The notes: generated from the sequence alone by a model not told the origin. A stretch of DNA of 64,000 nucleotides from Ambrosia x helenae (GCA_030844895.1 CM061228.1:50767081-50831080), one strand, 5' to 3'; counted from the first letter of the stretch, positions 1 through 13,401 are shown. Made by a program: numbers and translations.

Positions 1-52
1 ATTAACATATTAAAAACATGTTATACAAAGTATCGAACTTAATGGCACTTAC

Positions 53-172
53 CATAGGTGTCGTCAACTCATGTTCAATCATTTTGCAGAATGACACATC
101 CAATTGCATGGAAGGAGAATGATTGTAATGCTCCATCATGAAAGCATTCGGAGCAATAAACTCAAATATCAC
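53..172 (-). pseudogene. B3-domain (REM-like) gene, 3' part of the interrupted exon
   Basis: Read on the minus strand this is 40 open codons directly continuing the B3 exon that stops at 18404. It begins VIFEF and matches the last beta strands of a plant B3 DNA-binding domain. It ends at a good splice donor, GTAAGT, at plus positions 52-47. When the 5-bp target duplication is counted once, the part at 18404-18583 (60 codons) and this part (40 codons) join at a codon boundary with no stop. B3 proteins of the REM group are plant nuclear DNA-binding proteins. The split by 18.2 kb of retrotransposon should abolish a normal protein unless the whole array is spliced out. The rest of the gene lies left of the window. 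Confidence 0.72.
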
Positions 173-177
173 GTAAA
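173..177. repeat. Target-site duplication GTAAA, left copy (family A array)
   Basis: GTAAA directly precedes the first TGTGACACCC of the array and recurs at 18404-18408, directly after the last TGTGACA. A 5-bp duplication is the normal mark of Ty3/Gypsy integration. Confidence 0.9.
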
Positions 178-510
178 TGTGACACCCGGCAACTTCCGAT
201 CTACACCGACGTGATTTTTATTATTAAAATTAAATATTTATTTTAAATATTGTTAATTATTGAGTTTCGGAAGTTTACTGACCGTTTTTTTACAATCGAA
301 ACTGTGACCGGTTAAATTAACGCGATTTAAACGCGTGTTCTGAAAACACGCGTCGGGCATCAAAAATATTTATATCTATGCTCGGTTTTGCATTTCGAAC
401 AAAACCGACTACTTTTTATAATTTATTAGCGGGCCTAAGATAAAACCGAGATGTTTCGCGAGATAACGGGTTCGATACGCGGTATACCTCACCTACCTAC
501 CAACCCTAGC

Positions 511-518
511 TATAAAAG
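511..518 (+). promoter_or_regulatory. TATA box, family A LTR 1
   Basis: TATAAAAG, 333 bp into the LTR, followed by a CT-rich leader typical of plant core promoters. It occurs at the same offset in all four LTRs (511, 5517, 10519, 15520). Start of transcription is predicted near 540-545. Confidence 0.7.
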
Positions 519-1149
519 CAACCTTATCTTCTTCTTCCTCCATTTGAAACCCGCAGCCATACCCCCCCCCCCAAGATCTCAGCAACCTCTCTCTCTCTCT
601 CGGGTACCTCTCTCTCTCTCTTTCATCTCTCCCGCAGCTCTCTCTCTCCCTACTCTCTTTCTCTCACCCGCTCGTCTCTCTCCTCCCCTCTGTTACAAAA
701 GCCGGCCGGCCACCATGAGGGTGGTGGCGGCGGCGTGGTGGCTCGGGAAACCCACAGGGGCCGGGTTGGGTTGGTTTGGGTTCTGATCGGGTTTGGGTCT
801 CGAGTTGTGGTGGCTCGGTTAAGTTTTATAGGGCTGTGATGATGGTGGTTCAAGGGGGCCGGCGGTGGTGGTGAAGTGGTTTTAAATCGTGGTTCGGTGG
901 CATGATGATCGTGGGTTCGAGTACAGAGGTGCCGGCGCCAGAGATGGTGGCCTCGTGGTGGTTCGACGGTGGGTCTCGGGTTCGAAGATGGCTGGTTTTA
1001 TTTTGGGTCTGGGTTTAGTGGGTCTCGGCAGGTTATAGTGATTGTTTGGTTGTTAGTTTGTGTGGTCCGGTTATGGGTTATTTTGGTCTCCGGTCACAGA
1101 TTACAAGTTAGTCGTTTTGGTTGTTCGGGTCTGGTCGTAGAGTTCGTCT

Positions 1150-1490
1150 CAGGTCAGATCTGCTCGGGTTTATCTTGTGGTTAAGGATGTGGTTTGAATC
1201 TTGTTTCGAGCTAGCTTTCGATCGTTTTCGTTTTGTTGTCGGGTCATGCTTTGAGTTGGGTTCAACCCTTGTCAAATCTGGATTATGGTGGTTGGTCAGG
1301 TTTGGCTCGGGATTTTAGTTACGGGTCAGATCTGGTTCGGTTCGAGTTCGTTCGGTTGGTCTCGAGTCTGGCCCGGGTCAACAAGTCAGATATGCGCGAG
1401 TTTGTTTTGGGGTTGCTGGTTCGGTTCGGGTCAGATCTGGATGGTCAAGCCTCGGTCAACAGCTGGTCAACGGGTCAAACTTTGGTTTCG
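1150..1490 (+). promoter_or_regulatory. Cluster of GTCAGATCTG and GGTCAA motifs downstream of the family A TATA box
   Basis: GTCAGATCTG occurs at about 1153, 1325 and 1430, with a one-base variant (GTCAGATATG) near 1384 that is unmutated in LTRs 2-4. Several GGTCAA words, which read TTGACC (W-box) on the other strand, follow at about 1376-1478. Whether they bind WRKY factors is inference. Confidence 0.4.
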
Positions 1491-2636
1491 GTCTACACGT
1501 AGTTCGAGGTGGCTTCGGGTTACGCGCGTACGAATCGGTATACTTTAATTTGTATTTGTATATTTGTTGTGGATATTATATATATATATATATATAAATA
1601 CATCGATATTCTTATAATAGTGTCTCGCGAACGAACCGAATAATAATAATAAATGTTAACTACATATTATATCGGACGACCGGTAATAGTGACTAAAATG
1701 CGTGACTTATAATATCGATATCGGACTAAATTGGTTGGACTATAATATATATATATTGTCGTGTCTTTATATAAATAAGTATAGTTTTCATATAAAAGCG
1801 TCGAAACGTATAAGTCTCGTTTGAATTGGGATTGCGGATGAACAAATTGTAGTCTTGTATTGGATATTGATTTTGGGAAAATTGAAGGCGACTTGTGTTG
1901 CCTGGTTTGTACGAAAACAGAGGAAACTCTGCCGAAATTTTATAAAAGTTATAAGCATAAATGAAGGCGATATTTGTTGTATATATTTCATTATCAACAA
2001 TCTTCAAGTATTTTTGACAAACGATTTCTTGCAACATTTAAAGAAAAACGTCGAACGCTATTTCCAAACAAATGCATATTATTTATTGAGCGTCAATTGC
2101 GTCAACCTTTAAAGATTTTAGTAACTAAAACATTTCTATTTTAACGGTTTTGAATTACAAAACGCTCAGCGTATTGGAGAAAAGAATTATACAAAAAGTT
2201 AATACTTTGAAACCTTTAAAGATTGGAAAAGAAGCGATATTGTTATTAATCGGTTTTTAAATAACTGTATTTATATTTTCATCAAAGAATATTTTCCTAA
2301 AATATAATTATAAGACGAGCTACGGCTCGGGATAAGTTATACGTTTCATAATATAGTCCAACGTGGTGTGTACACGAATAGTGACAAGTGTGCAACTTGG
2401 GTACTATGTCGTGTGTTAACGCATAAGTAAGATAAGTCACGATCGGTTCGTTGAGTTAAAGCATATTAGTACTCGAGTTATACACACGAGTCTAGATAGT
2501 TGGATAAACTACCTTTTAGCCGGATTATAGGCTAGGTTTATATGTGTTAGACTTTAAGGTGTCCTTTGTTGTAATAGGGCACGAGGAAGCCAGTCGAGGC
2601 TTGGACTTTATTTGCTAGCTTAGCATGGAAATTGAG

Positions 2637-3231
2637 GTGAGTTCATGACCCCACTTTTTACTGTTTTATAAATGTTTACGGGGTGGAAGACATGCTTCTT
2701 TTATGAAAACCTGAGGAATTCCAAACGAACAAGTTTTTGAAAAATGAAATGGGTGCGTGAGTGTCACGACCCTACTTTTACTGGTTTTACTTTCGGGGAA
2801 GAAACATTTTACATACTTACTTACTAAAGGTCATGTTATACTATGGTTACTTTACAAATACTATGCGGCTTTTATGGAAAGTCCCAGGGGGGAAACCATG
2901 AATGTGCGGGGATGCACAACGAGGGAAATGTGGATAGATCTATTGGGCCTCACAAACCCCACTCGACGGCTGGGCCGGGCGGGTGCATATTGTCTCTTAT
3001 TACTGGCTCGCCGAGGCATCGGTTATAGCCAAAACTGTTGGGCAAGCTTCAACAACTTATAAACGTATAGTAATGGATTCCCAACCGCAGTAGTAAACAA
3101 ACACTTAACGTCTAGCTAACGTTCTTATAACCTAGTAGTAACGGATATGATCTTTTCAAACTTATTACAACTCTTTTATAAAACTTGTGAACTCACCAGC
3201 TTTATGTCGACTTTTTAAGTATGTCTTTCAG
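2637..3231 (+). other. Intron-like module in family A LTR 1
   Basis: Donor-like GAG/GTGAGT at 2637-2642 and acceptor-like TTTCAG/GT ending at 3231 enclose 595 bp. Inside is a block shared with the family C LTR (about 2757-3160), including a second GTGAGTGTCAC. The same module lies at 7641-8233, 12641-13234 and 17640-18235, and equivalents occur in families B and C. Splicing is predicted, not shown. Confidence 0.5.
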
Positions 3232-3402
3232 GTTTAAACTTTGGTAACGGCACGGTTGGAGTAGGTGACAGTTGGGATCGGGAAATCCTAGAGGTTTAGA
3301 ATTGGCGTTCATGGAACCAGAGTCTTAGATGCATCTTTCCGCTGCGCTGGCAAAGGCACCAAACGTCGCATCCGACGGGGGAAAAGTCGGGGTGTGACAG
3401 TT

Positions 3403-3414
3403 TGGTATCAGAGC
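3403..3414 (+). other. Primer binding site, initiator Met tRNA type (A internal 1)
   Basis: TGGTATCAGAGC, three bases after the LTR end, complementary to the 3' end of plant initiator Met tRNA. Identical sites are at 8404-8415 and 13405-13416. Confidence 0.88.
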
Positions 3415-5170
3415 CATAGGTTTTAGCGAACTAGGTGTCTGGGTAGATATCTAGGCTTTAACCTGAGTTTGTTTTGAAGTTGGGACCAAAAATTTCTAAG
3501 ACATGATATTTAGTACGAACGCCTAGGAACTGGAATTCCAACCGTTGCCAAATCTGTTGCATGACTATTAGTGTATCACACTAGCTCAGCGTACATTCCT
3601 TCGGCGCAAGGAACATTTATTTTTTTTCTTATGTGAATAGGAAGTGAGTATTTTTTTTATAATGGTATATAGAAGGGATAATAACACGTGGTGGCTAGGC
3701 ACACCTCACTGGTGACTGGCGAGTCATCACTTTAGATATCACAGTGGTTATTCACATAGAGTTAGCTGAGTCATTGTTTCTTGGTATGTGAAACAACTTA
3801 CTTGCTTATATATCGTGTGCATTTACGTAAAGTATATATATAAGTACGTTTCGTTAATAAAACGTATCGCCGATGGTTGTCGACTCAAGTTTGGACGTAT
3901 CTACAACACTCACACGTGTCGCGTTAGTTGGACGAGTTGGCAAAGTGATTGTTGCAGCATCTGCGGTCTCACATCCCTGGTTCGGAGTATGCTATGTCAT
4001 CAAGGTCGGGTTGGGCCGAAGGCGTCTTGATGAGGCACCTCATTCTGCCGATGATGCTGCGAAGCTGGAATGCGGACGAGGAGAGCACCGGGAAAAGTGG
4101 CGCACACGACGAATATTGTATTATATTATGTTATATATACGTGCTATTATATGAATGTGACGGGTGCTCGTGATACAACTTATGATGGAGGTTAATAGGA
4201 TGATCTGGTGAGGTAAATTTTTGATAACGTAGACGTCACGTTATTGCAAATTTACAGGCACCTGATAGTTCTAAGAAATTCTATCATGAGGGTATCCTAT
4301 GTGTTGTATATATATTTATATATATAAATAATGGATAAGGATTTTTTTTTCATTATTTTGTTGTTACGGACGTGATTGTCGATTCTCCCCTGTTCGTGTC
4401 ATTTGTGACCTTGCTTTTCTTAAACCAGTTTAAGATCTTGATGATCTTGTTCCTCGAGCTTCTAAGGTTCATGTTGTAGAACCTAGTTATATCTTTTTGA
4501 GTACGATCTACATCTCTCTCTTCTTTTGTATTTGTGGCCTTCGACATTCAATCGTAAAGGAATTTAATTTTTGTTGATTCCTTATTCTCTTCACCAAATT
4601 AGAAACGTATTTTTGTACACGTGTCAATTGTCATATGTTTGAATTCTTTAAACCTGTGAAGGTCCATTGTAGTGCTTCGCATCAAACAATTGTTTCATTA
4701 ATGATTTGTTCTCTCATTACGTTGCTCGTAATGTTTGTCTTATAGTCTTGCTATGTTAGGCCATTGTGGGCAATAAATCCTTTGATACTTCGTCGATGAG
4801 TTTCTTTAAAGTCGACATTTCAGTTGAATCGAATTGTTGGAATTTAATACAGCACCTTGCGGTGAATATTCAATCGACTTGGAATAACGAATGATTTTAT
4901 TGACATGTCTCACTTTCATCAACTTGTTTGTTATTACCTTAAATCCAAACACACCCTGCGGCGTGTAATGAGAAAGTTGGTGCACTAGTTATTTCGTTTG
5001 AGGTGCGCCAATAGTATTTGTTGATAAAGTTATTGTTTACACTTTGCATCCAGTTGGTTCTGAAACTTTATTTCGTGCCATTGTACCGGCAAGTTCGTTG
5101 ACTGTTTTGTTGTATTACCGTTGGTTCTTGGATGATATCCTACCTCAAATTTTGAGGACAAAATTTCTGT

Positions 5171-5183
5171 AACATGGGGAGGA
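5171..5183 (+). other. Polypurine tract of family A
   Basis: AACATGGGGAGGA abuts the next TGTGACACCC, as expected for the plus-strand primer. Copies are at 10173-10185 and 15174-15186. Confidence 0.75.
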
Positions 5184-5516
5184 TGTGACACCCGGCAACT
5201 TCCGATCTACACCGACGTGATTTTTATTATTAAAATTAAATATTTATTTTAAATATTGTTAATTATTGAGTTTCGGAAGTTTACTGACCGTTTTTTTACA
5301 ATCGAAACTGTGACCGGTTAAATTAACGCGATTTAAACGCGTGTTCTGAAAACACGCGTCGGGCATCAAAAATATTTATATCTATGCTCGGTTTTGCATT
5401 TCGAACAAAACCGACTACTTTTTATAATTTATTAGCGGGCCTAAGATAAAACCGAGATGTTTCGCGAGATAACGGGTTCGATACGCGGTATACCTCACCT
5501 ACCTACCAACCCTAGC

Positions 5517-5524
5517 TATAAAAG
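5517..5524 (+). promoter_or_regulatory. TATA box, family A LTR 2
   Basis: TATAAAAG at offset 333 of the LTR, same context as in LTR 1. Confidence 0.65.
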
Positions 5525-7640
5525 CAACCTTATCTTCTTCTTCCTCCATTTGAAACCCGCAGCCATACCCCCCCCCCCCAAGATCTCTGCAACCTCTCTC
5601 TCTCTCTCGGGTACCTCTCTCTCTCTCTCTTTCATCTCTCCCGCAGCTCTCTCTCTCCCTACTCTCTTTCTCTCACCCGCTCGTCTCTCTCCTCCCCTCT
5701 GTTACAAAAGCCGGCCGGCCACCATGAGGGTGGTGGCGGCGGCGTGGTGGCTCGGGAAACCCACAGGGGCCGGGTTGGGTTGGTTTGGGTTCTGATCGGG
5801 TTTGGGTCTCGAGTTGTGGTGGCTCGGTTAAGTTTTATAGGGCTGTGATGATGGTGGTTCAAGGGGGCCGGCGGTGGTGGTGAAGTGGTTTTAAATCGTG
5901 GTTCGGTGGCATGATGATCGTGGGATCGAGTACAGAGGTGCCGGCGCCAGAGATGGTGGCCTCGTGGTGGTTCGACGGTGGGTCTCGGGTTCGAAGATGG
6001 CTGGTTTTATTTTGGGTCCGGGTTTAGTGGGTCTCGGCAGGTTATAGTGATTGTTTGGTTGTTAGTTTGTGTGGTCCGGTTATGGGTTATTTTGGTCTCC
6101 GGTCACAGATTACAAGTTAGTCGTTTTGGTTGTTCGGGTCTGGTCGTAGAGTTCGTCTCAGGTCAGATCTGCTCGGGTTTATCTTGTGGTTAAGGATGTG
6201 GTTTGAATCTTGTTTCGAGCTAGCTTTCGATCGTTTTCGTTTTGTTGTCGGGTCATGCTTTGAGTTGGGTTCAACCCTTGTCAAATCTGGATTATGGTGG
6301 TTGGTCAGGTTTGGCTCGGGATTTTAGTTACGGGTCAGATCTGGTTCGGTTCGAGTTCGTTCGGTTGGTCTCGAGTCTGGCCCGGGTCAACAAGTCAGAT
6401 CTGCGCGAGTTTGTTTTGGGGTTGCTGGTTCGGTTCGGGTCAGATCTGGATGGTCAAGCCTCGGTCAACAGCTGGTCAACGGGTCAAACTTTGGTTTCGG
6501 TCTACACGTAGTTCGAGGTGGCTTCGGGTTACGCGCGTACGAATCGGTATACTTTAATTTGTATTTGTATATTTGTTGTGGATATTATATATATATATAT
6601 ATAAATACATCGATATTCTTAAAATAGTGTCTCGCGAACGAACCGAATAATAATAATAAATGTTAACTACATATTATATCGGACGACCGGTAATAGTGAC
6701 TAAAATGCGTGACTTATAATATCGATATCGGACTAAATTGGTTGGACTATAATATATATATTGTCGTGTCTTTATATAAATAAGTATAGTTTTCATATAA
6801 AAGCGTCGAAACGTATAAGTCTCGTTTGAATTGGGATTGCGGATGAACAAATTGGAGTCTTGTATTGGATATTGATTTTGGGAAAATTGAAGGCGACTTG
6901 TGTTGCCTGGTTTGTACGAAAACAGAGGAAACTCTGCCGAAATTTTATAAAAGTTATAAGCATAAATGAAGGCGATATTTGTTGTATATATTTCATTATC
7001 AACAATCTTCAAGTATTTTTGACAAACGATTTCTTGCAACATTTAAAGAAAAACGTTGAACGCTATTTCCAAACAAATGCATATTATTTATTGAGCGTCA
7101 ATTGCGTCAACCTTTAAAGATTTTAGTAACTAAAACATTTCTATTTTAACGGTTTTGAATTACAAAACGCTCAGCGTATTGGAGAAAAGAATTATACAAA
7201 AAGTTAATACTTTGAAACCTTTAAAGATTGGAAAAGAAGCGATATTGTTATTAATCGGTTTTAAATAACTGTATTTATATTTTCATCAAAGAATATTTTC
7301 CTAAAATATAATTATAAGACGAGCTACGGCTCGGGATAAGTTATACGTTTCATAATATAGTCCAACGTGGTGTGTACACGAATAGTGACAAGTGTGCAAC
7401 TTGGGTACTATGTCGTGTGTTAACGCATAAGTAAGATAAGTCACGATCGGTTCGTCGAGTTAAAGCATATTAGTACTCGAGTTATACACACGAGTCTAGA
7501 TAGTTGGATAAACTACCTTTTAGCCGGATTATAGGCTAGGTTTATATGTGTTAGACTTTAAGGTGTCCTTTGTTGTAATAGGGCACGAGGAAGCCAGTCG
7601 AGGCTTGGACTTTATTTGCTAGCTTAGCATGGAAATTGAG

Positions 7641-8233
7641 GTGAGTTCATGACCCCACTTTTTACTGTTTTATAAATGTTTACGGGGTGGAAGACATGCT
7701 TCTTTTATGAAAACCTGAGGAATTCCAAACGAACAAGTTTTTGAAAAATGAAATGGGTGCGTGAGTGTCACGACCCTACTTTTACTGGTTTTACTTTCGG
7801 GGAAGAAACATTTTACATACTTACTTACTAAAGGTCATGTTATACTATGGTTACTTTACAAATACTATGCGGCTTTTATGGAAAGTCCCAGGGGGAAACC
7901 ATGAATGTGCGGGATGCACAACGAGGGAAATGTGGATAGATCTATTGGGCCTCACAAACCCCACTCGACGGCTGGGCCGGGCGGGTGCATATTGTCTCTT
8001 ATTACTGGCTCGCCGAGGCATCGGTTATAGCCAAAACTGCTGGGCAAGCTTCAACAACTTATAAACGTATAGTAATGGATTCCCAACCGCAGTAGTAAAC
8101 AAACACTTAACGTCTAGCTAACGTTCTTATAACCTAGTAGTAACGGATATGATCTTTTCAAACTTATTACAACTCTTTTATAAAACTTGTGAACTCACCA
8201 GCTTTATGTTGACTTTTTAAGTATGTCTTTCAG
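7641..8233 (+). other. Intron-like module in family A LTR 2
   Basis: GTGAGT donor-like and TTTCAG acceptor-like ends, same block as 2637-3231. Confidence 0.48.
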
Positions 8234-8400
8234 GTTTAAACTTTGGTAACGGCACGGTTGGAGTAGGTGACAGTTGGGATCGGGAAATCCTAGAGGTTTA
8301 GAATTGGCGTTCATGGAACCAGAGTCTTAGATGCATCTTTCCGCTGCGCTGGCAAAGGCACCAAACGTCGCATCCGACGGGGAAAAGTCGGGGTGTGACA

Positions 8401-10185
8401 GTTTGGTATCAGAGCCATAGGTTTTAGCGAACTAGGTGTCTGGGTAGATATCTAGGCTTTAACCTGAGTTTGTTTTGAAGTTGGGACCAAAAATTTCTAA
8501 GACATGATATTTAGTACGAACGCCTAGGAACTGGAATTCCAACCGTTGCCAAATCTGTTGCATGACTATTAGTGTATCACACTAGCTCAGCGTACATTCC
8601 TTCGGCGCAAGGAACATTTATTTTTTTTCTTATGTGAATAGGAAGTGAGTATTTTTTTTATAATGGTATATAGAAGGGATAATAACACGTGGTGGCTAGG
8701 CATACCTCACTGGTGACTGGCGAGTCATCACTTTAGATATCACAGTGGTTATTCACATAGAGTTAGCTGAGTCATTGTTTCTTGGTATGTGAAACAACTT
8801 ACTTGCTTATATATCGTGTGCATTTACGTAAAGTATATATATAAGTACGTTTCGCTAATAAAACGTATCGCCGATGGTTGTCGACTCAAGTTTGGACGTA
8901 TCTACAACACTCACACGTGTCGCGTTAGTTGGACGAGTTGGCAAAGTGATTGTTGCAGCATCTGCGGTCTCACATCCCTGGTTCGGAGTATGCTATGTCA
9001 TCAAGGTCGGGTTGGGCCGAAGGCGTCTTGATGAGGCACCTCATTCTGCCGATGATGCTGCGAAGCTGGAATGCGGACGAGGAGAGCACCGGGAAAAGTG
9101 GCGCACACGACGAATATTGTATTATATTATGTTATATATACGTGCTATTATATGAATGTGACGGGTGCTCGTGATACAACTTATGATGGAGGTTAATAGG
9201 ATGATCTGGTGAGGTAAATTTTTGATAACGTAGACGTCACGTTATTGCAAATTTACAGGCACCTGATAGTTCTAAGAAATTCTATCATGAGGGTATCCTA
9301 TGTGTTGTATATATATTTATATATATAAATAATGGATAAGGATTTTTTTTTTCATTATTTTGTTGTTACGGACGTGATTGTCGATTCTCCCCTGTTCGTG
9401 TCATTTGTGACCTTGCTTTTCTTAAACCAGTTTAAGATCTTGATGATCTTGTTCCTCGAGCTTCTAAGGTTCATGTTGTAGAACCTAGTTATATCTTTTT
9501 GAGTACGATCTACATCTCTCTCTTCTTTTGTATTTGTGGCCTTCGACATTCAATCGTAAAGGAATTTAATTTTTGTTGATTCCTTATTCTCTTCACCAAA
9601 TTAGACACGTATTTTTGTACACGTGTCAATTGTCATATGTTTGAATTCTTTAAACCTGTGAAGGTCCATTGTAGTGCTTCGCATCAAACAATTGTTTCAT
9701 TAATGATTTGTTCTCTCATTACGTTGCTCGTAATGTTTGTCTTATAGTCTTGCTATGTTAGGCCATTGTGGGCAATAAATCCTTTGATACTTCGTCGATG
9801 AGTTTCTTTAAAGTCGACATTTCAGTTGAATCGAATTGTTGGAATTTAATACAGCACCTTGCGGTGAATATTCAATCGACTTGGAATAACGAATGATTTT
9901 ATTGACATGTCTCACTTTCATCAACTTGTTTGTTATTACCTTAAATCCAAACACACCCTGCGGCGTGTAATGAGAAAGTTGGTGCACTAGTTATTTCGTT
10001 TGAGGTGCGCCAATAGTATTTGTTGATAAAGTTATTGTTTACACTTTGCATCCAGTTGGTTCTGAAACTTTATTTCGTGCCATTGTACCGGCAAGTTCGT
10101 TGACTGTTTTGTTGTATTACCGTTGGTTCTTGGATGATATCCTACCTCAAATTTTGAGGACAAAATTTCTGTAACATGGGGAGGA
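8401..10185 (+). mobile_element. Family A internal region 2 (non-coding)
   Basis: 1785 bp, nearly identical to internals 1 and 3; primer site at 8404 and polypurine tract at 10173. No coding similarity seen. Confidence 0.85.
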
Positions 10186-10518
10186 TGTGACACCCGGCAA
10201 CTTCCGATCTACACCGACGTGATTTTTATTATTAAAATTAAATATTTATTTTAAATATTGTTAATTATTGAGTTTCGGAAGTTTACTGACCGTTTTTTTA
10301 CAATCGAAACTGTGACCGGTTAAATTAACGCGATTTAAACGCGTGTTCTGAAAACACGCGTCGGGCATCAAAAATATTTATATCTATGCTCGGTTTTGCA
10401 TTTCGAACAAAACCGACTACTTTTTATAATTTATTAGCGGGCCTAAGATAAAACCGAGATGTTTCGCGAGATAACGGGTTCGATACGCGGTATACCTCAC
10501 CTACCTACCAACCCTAGC

Positions 10519-10526
10519 TATAAAAG
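10519..10526 (+). promoter_or_regulatory. TATA box, family A LTR 3
   Basis: TATAAAAG at offset 333 of the LTR. Confidence 0.65.
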
Positions 10527-12640
10527 CAACCTTATCTTCTTCTTCCTCCATTTGAAACCCGCAGCCATACCCCCCCCCCCCAAGATCTCTGCAACCTCTC
10601 TCTCTCTCTCGGGTACCTCTCTCTCTCTCTTTCATCTCTCCCGCAACTCTCTCTCTCCCTACTCTCTTTCTCTCACCCGCTCGTCTCTCTCCTCCCCTCT
10701 GTTACAAAAGCCGGCCGGCCACCATGAGGGTGGTGGCGGCGGCGTGGTGGCTCGGGAAACCCACAGGGGCCGGGTTGGGTTGGTTTGGGTTCTGATCGGG
10801 TTTGGGTCTCGAGTTGTGGTGGCTCGGTTAAGTTTTATAGGGCTGTGATGATGGTGGTTCAAGGGGGCCGGCGGTGGTGGTGAAGTGGTTTTAAATCGTG
10901 GTTCGGTGGCATGATGATCGTGGGTTCGAGTACAGAGGTGCCGGCGCCAGAGATGGTGGCCTCGTGGTGGTTCGACGGTGGGTCTCGGGTTCGAAGATGG
11001 CTGGTTTTATTTTGGGTCCGGGTTTAGTGGGTCTCGGCAGGTTATAGTGATTGTTTGGTTGTTAGTTTGTGTGGTCCGGTTATGGGTTATTTTGGTCTCC
11101 GGTCACAGATTACAAGTTAGTCGTTTTGGTTGTTCGGGTCTGGTCGTAGAGTTCGTCTCAGGTCAGATCTGCTCGGGTTTATCTTGTGGTTAAGGATGTG
11201 GTTTGAATCTTGTTTCGAGCTAGCTTTCGATCGTTTTCGTTTTGTTGTCGGGTCATGCTTTGAGTTGGGTTCAACCCTTGTCAAATTTGGATTATGGTGG
11301 TTGGTCAGGTTTGGCTCGGGATTTTAGTTACGGGTCAGATCTGGTTCGGTTCGAGTTCGTTCGGTTGGTCTCGAGTCTGGCCCGGGTCAACAAGTCAGAT
11401 CTGCGCGAGTTTGTTTTGGGGTTGCTGGTTCGGTTCGGGTCAGATCTGGATGGTCAAGCCTCGGTCAACAGCTGGTCAACGGGTCAAACTTTGGTTTCGG
11501 TCTACACGTAGTTCGAGGTGGCTTCGGGTTACGCGCGTACGAATCGGTATACTTTAATTTGTATTTGTATATTTGTTGTGGATATTATATATATATATAT
11601 ATAAATACATCGATATTCTTAAAATAGTGTCTCGCGAACGAACCGAATAATAATAATAAATGTTAACTACATATTATATCGGACGACCGGTAATAGTGAC
11701 TAAAATGCGTGACTTATAATATCGATATCGGACTAAATTGGTTGGACTATAATATATATATTGTCGTGTCTTTATATAAATAAGTATAGTTTTCATATAA
11801 AAGCGTCGAAACGTATAAGTCTCGTTTGAATTGGGATTGCGGATGAACAAATTGGAGTCTTGTATTGGATATTGATTTTGGGAAAATTGAAGGCGACTTG
11901 TGTTGCCTGGTTTGTACGAAAACAGAGGAAACTCTGCCGAAATTTTATAAAAGTTATAAGCATAAATGAAGGCGATATTTGTTGTATATATTTCATTATC
12001 AACAATCTTCAAGTATTTTTGACAAACGATTTCTTGCAACATTTAAAGAAAAACGTTGAACGCTATTTCCAAACAAATGCATATTATTTATTGAGCGTCA
12101 ATTGCGTCAACCTTTAAAGATTTTAGTAACTAAAACATTTCTATTTTAACGGTTTTGAATTACAAAACGCTCAGCGTATTGGAGAAAAGAATTATACAAA
12201 AAGTTAATACTTTGAAACCTTTAAAGATTGGAAAAGAAGCGATATTGTTATTAATCGGTTTTAAATAACTGTATTTATATTTTCATCAAAGAATATTTTC
12301 CTAAAATATAATTATAAGACGAGCTACGGCTCGGGATAAGTTATACGTTTCATAATATAGTCCAACGTGGTGTGTACACGAATAGTGACAAGTGTGCAAC
12401 TTGGGTACTATGTCGTGTGTTAACGCATAAGTAAGATAAGTCACGATCGGTTCGTCGAGTTAAAGCATATTAGTACTCGAGTTATACACACGAGTCTAGA
12501 TAGTTGGATAAACTACCTTTTAGCCGGATTATAGGCTAGGTTTATATGTGTTAGACTTTAAGGTGTCCTTTGTTGTAATAGGGCACGAGGAAGCCAGTCG
12601 AGGCTTGGACTTTATTTGCTAGCTTAGCATGGAAATTGAG

Positions 12641-13234
12641 GTGAGTTCATGACCCCACTTTTTACTGTTTTATAAATGTTTACGGGGTGGAAGACATGCT
12701 TCTTTTATGAAAACCTGAGGAATTCCAAACGAACAAGTTTTTGAAAAATGAAATGGGTGCGTGAGTGTCACGACCCTACTTTTACTGGTTTTACTTTCGG
12801 GGAAGAAACATTTTACATACTTACTTACTAAAGGTCATGTTATACTATGGTTACTTTACAAATACTATGCGACTTTTATGGAAAGTCCCAGGGGGAAACC
12901 ATGAATGTGCGGGGATGCACAACGAGGGAAATGTGGATAGATCTATTGGGCCTCACAAACCCCACTCGACGGCTGGGCCGGGCGGGTGCATATTGTCTCT
13001 TATTACTGGCTCGCCGAGGCATCGGTTATAGCCAAAACTGCTGGGCAAGCTTCAACAACTTATAAACGTATAGTAATGGATTCCCAACCGCAGTAGTAAA
13101 CAAACACTTAACGTCTAGCTAACGTTCTTATAACCTAGTAGTAACGGATATGATCTTTTCAAACTTATTACAACTCTTTTATAAAACTTGTGAACTCACC
13201 AGCTTTATGTTGACTTTTTAAGTATGTCTTTCAG
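12641..13234 (+). other. Intron-like module in family A LTR 3
   Basis: Same GTGAGT ... TTTCAG block as in LTR 1. Confidence 0.48.
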
Positions 13235-13401
13235 GTTTAAACTTTGGTAACGGCACGGTTGGAGTAGTGACAGTTGGGATCGGGAAATCCTAGAGGTTTA
13301 GAATTGGCGTTCATGGAACCAGAGTCTTAGATGCATCTTTCCGCTGCGCTGGCAAAGGCACCAAACGTCGCATCCGACGGGGGAAAAGTCGGGGTGTGAC
13401 A

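Larger units (their letters stand above)
178..3399 (+). repeat. Family A LTR 1
   Basis: Starts TGTGACACCC, ends GGGTGTGACA. Contents in order: AT-rich start, TATA box at 511, C-run and CT-rich leader (570-700), a GGT-rich stretch with repeated GTCAGATCTG motifs (1150-1450), a TA microsatellite near 1580, then an intron-like module at 2637-3231. Small ORFs recur in every copy but are frameshifted between copies and match nothing recognised. Confidence 0.92.
3400..5183 (+). mobile_element. Family A internal region 1 (non-coding)
   Basis: Opens with the primer binding site and ends with a polypurine tract. No gag or pol similarity is visible in any frame. A block at about 4213-4300 (GGTAAATT... 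TTTACAGG ... AAATTCTAT) resembles one in family B internals, so A and B probably descend from a common gag-bearing ancestor. The rest holds AT-rich, unrecognised sequence. Confidence 0.85.
5184..8400 (+). repeat. Family A LTR 2
   Basis: Same structure as LTR 1, 3217 bp. It serves both as 3' LTR of unit 1 and 5' LTR of unit 2. It differs from LTR 1 at scattered sites, for example CTTAAAATAG for CTTATAATAG near 6620. Confidence 0.92.
10186..13401 (+). repeat. Family A LTR 3
   Basis: 3216 bp. It shares with LTR 4 the change CCCGCAACTC (CCCGCAGCTC in LTRs 1 and 2), which suggests that LTRs 3 and 4 are the most recent duplicates. One private G deletion lies near 13267 (GGAGTAGTGAC). Confidence 0.92.

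Noticed and set aside
451..2112. Many 60-120-codon ORFs repeated in every family A LTR
   Set aside because: They recur because the LTR recurs. Lengths and ends change with C-run and CT-run length, and no known domain is visible.
2757..3062. ORF conserved between A and C LTRs (NHECAGMHN-type translation)
   Set aside because: Frameshifted between copies (99, 101 and 88 codons) and open in other frames too. The DNA block is shared, which explains the similarity without coding.
3873..4154. 93-codon ORF in family A internals as possible gag
   Set aside because: No CCHC, no gag core motif and overlapping ORFs in two frames; not supported as protein.
4213..4257. Mini-intron in family A and B internals (GTAAAT ... 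TTACAG)
   Set aside because: Only 44-45 bp, below the usual plant minimum. The similarity between A and B is real but is treated as shared ancestry.
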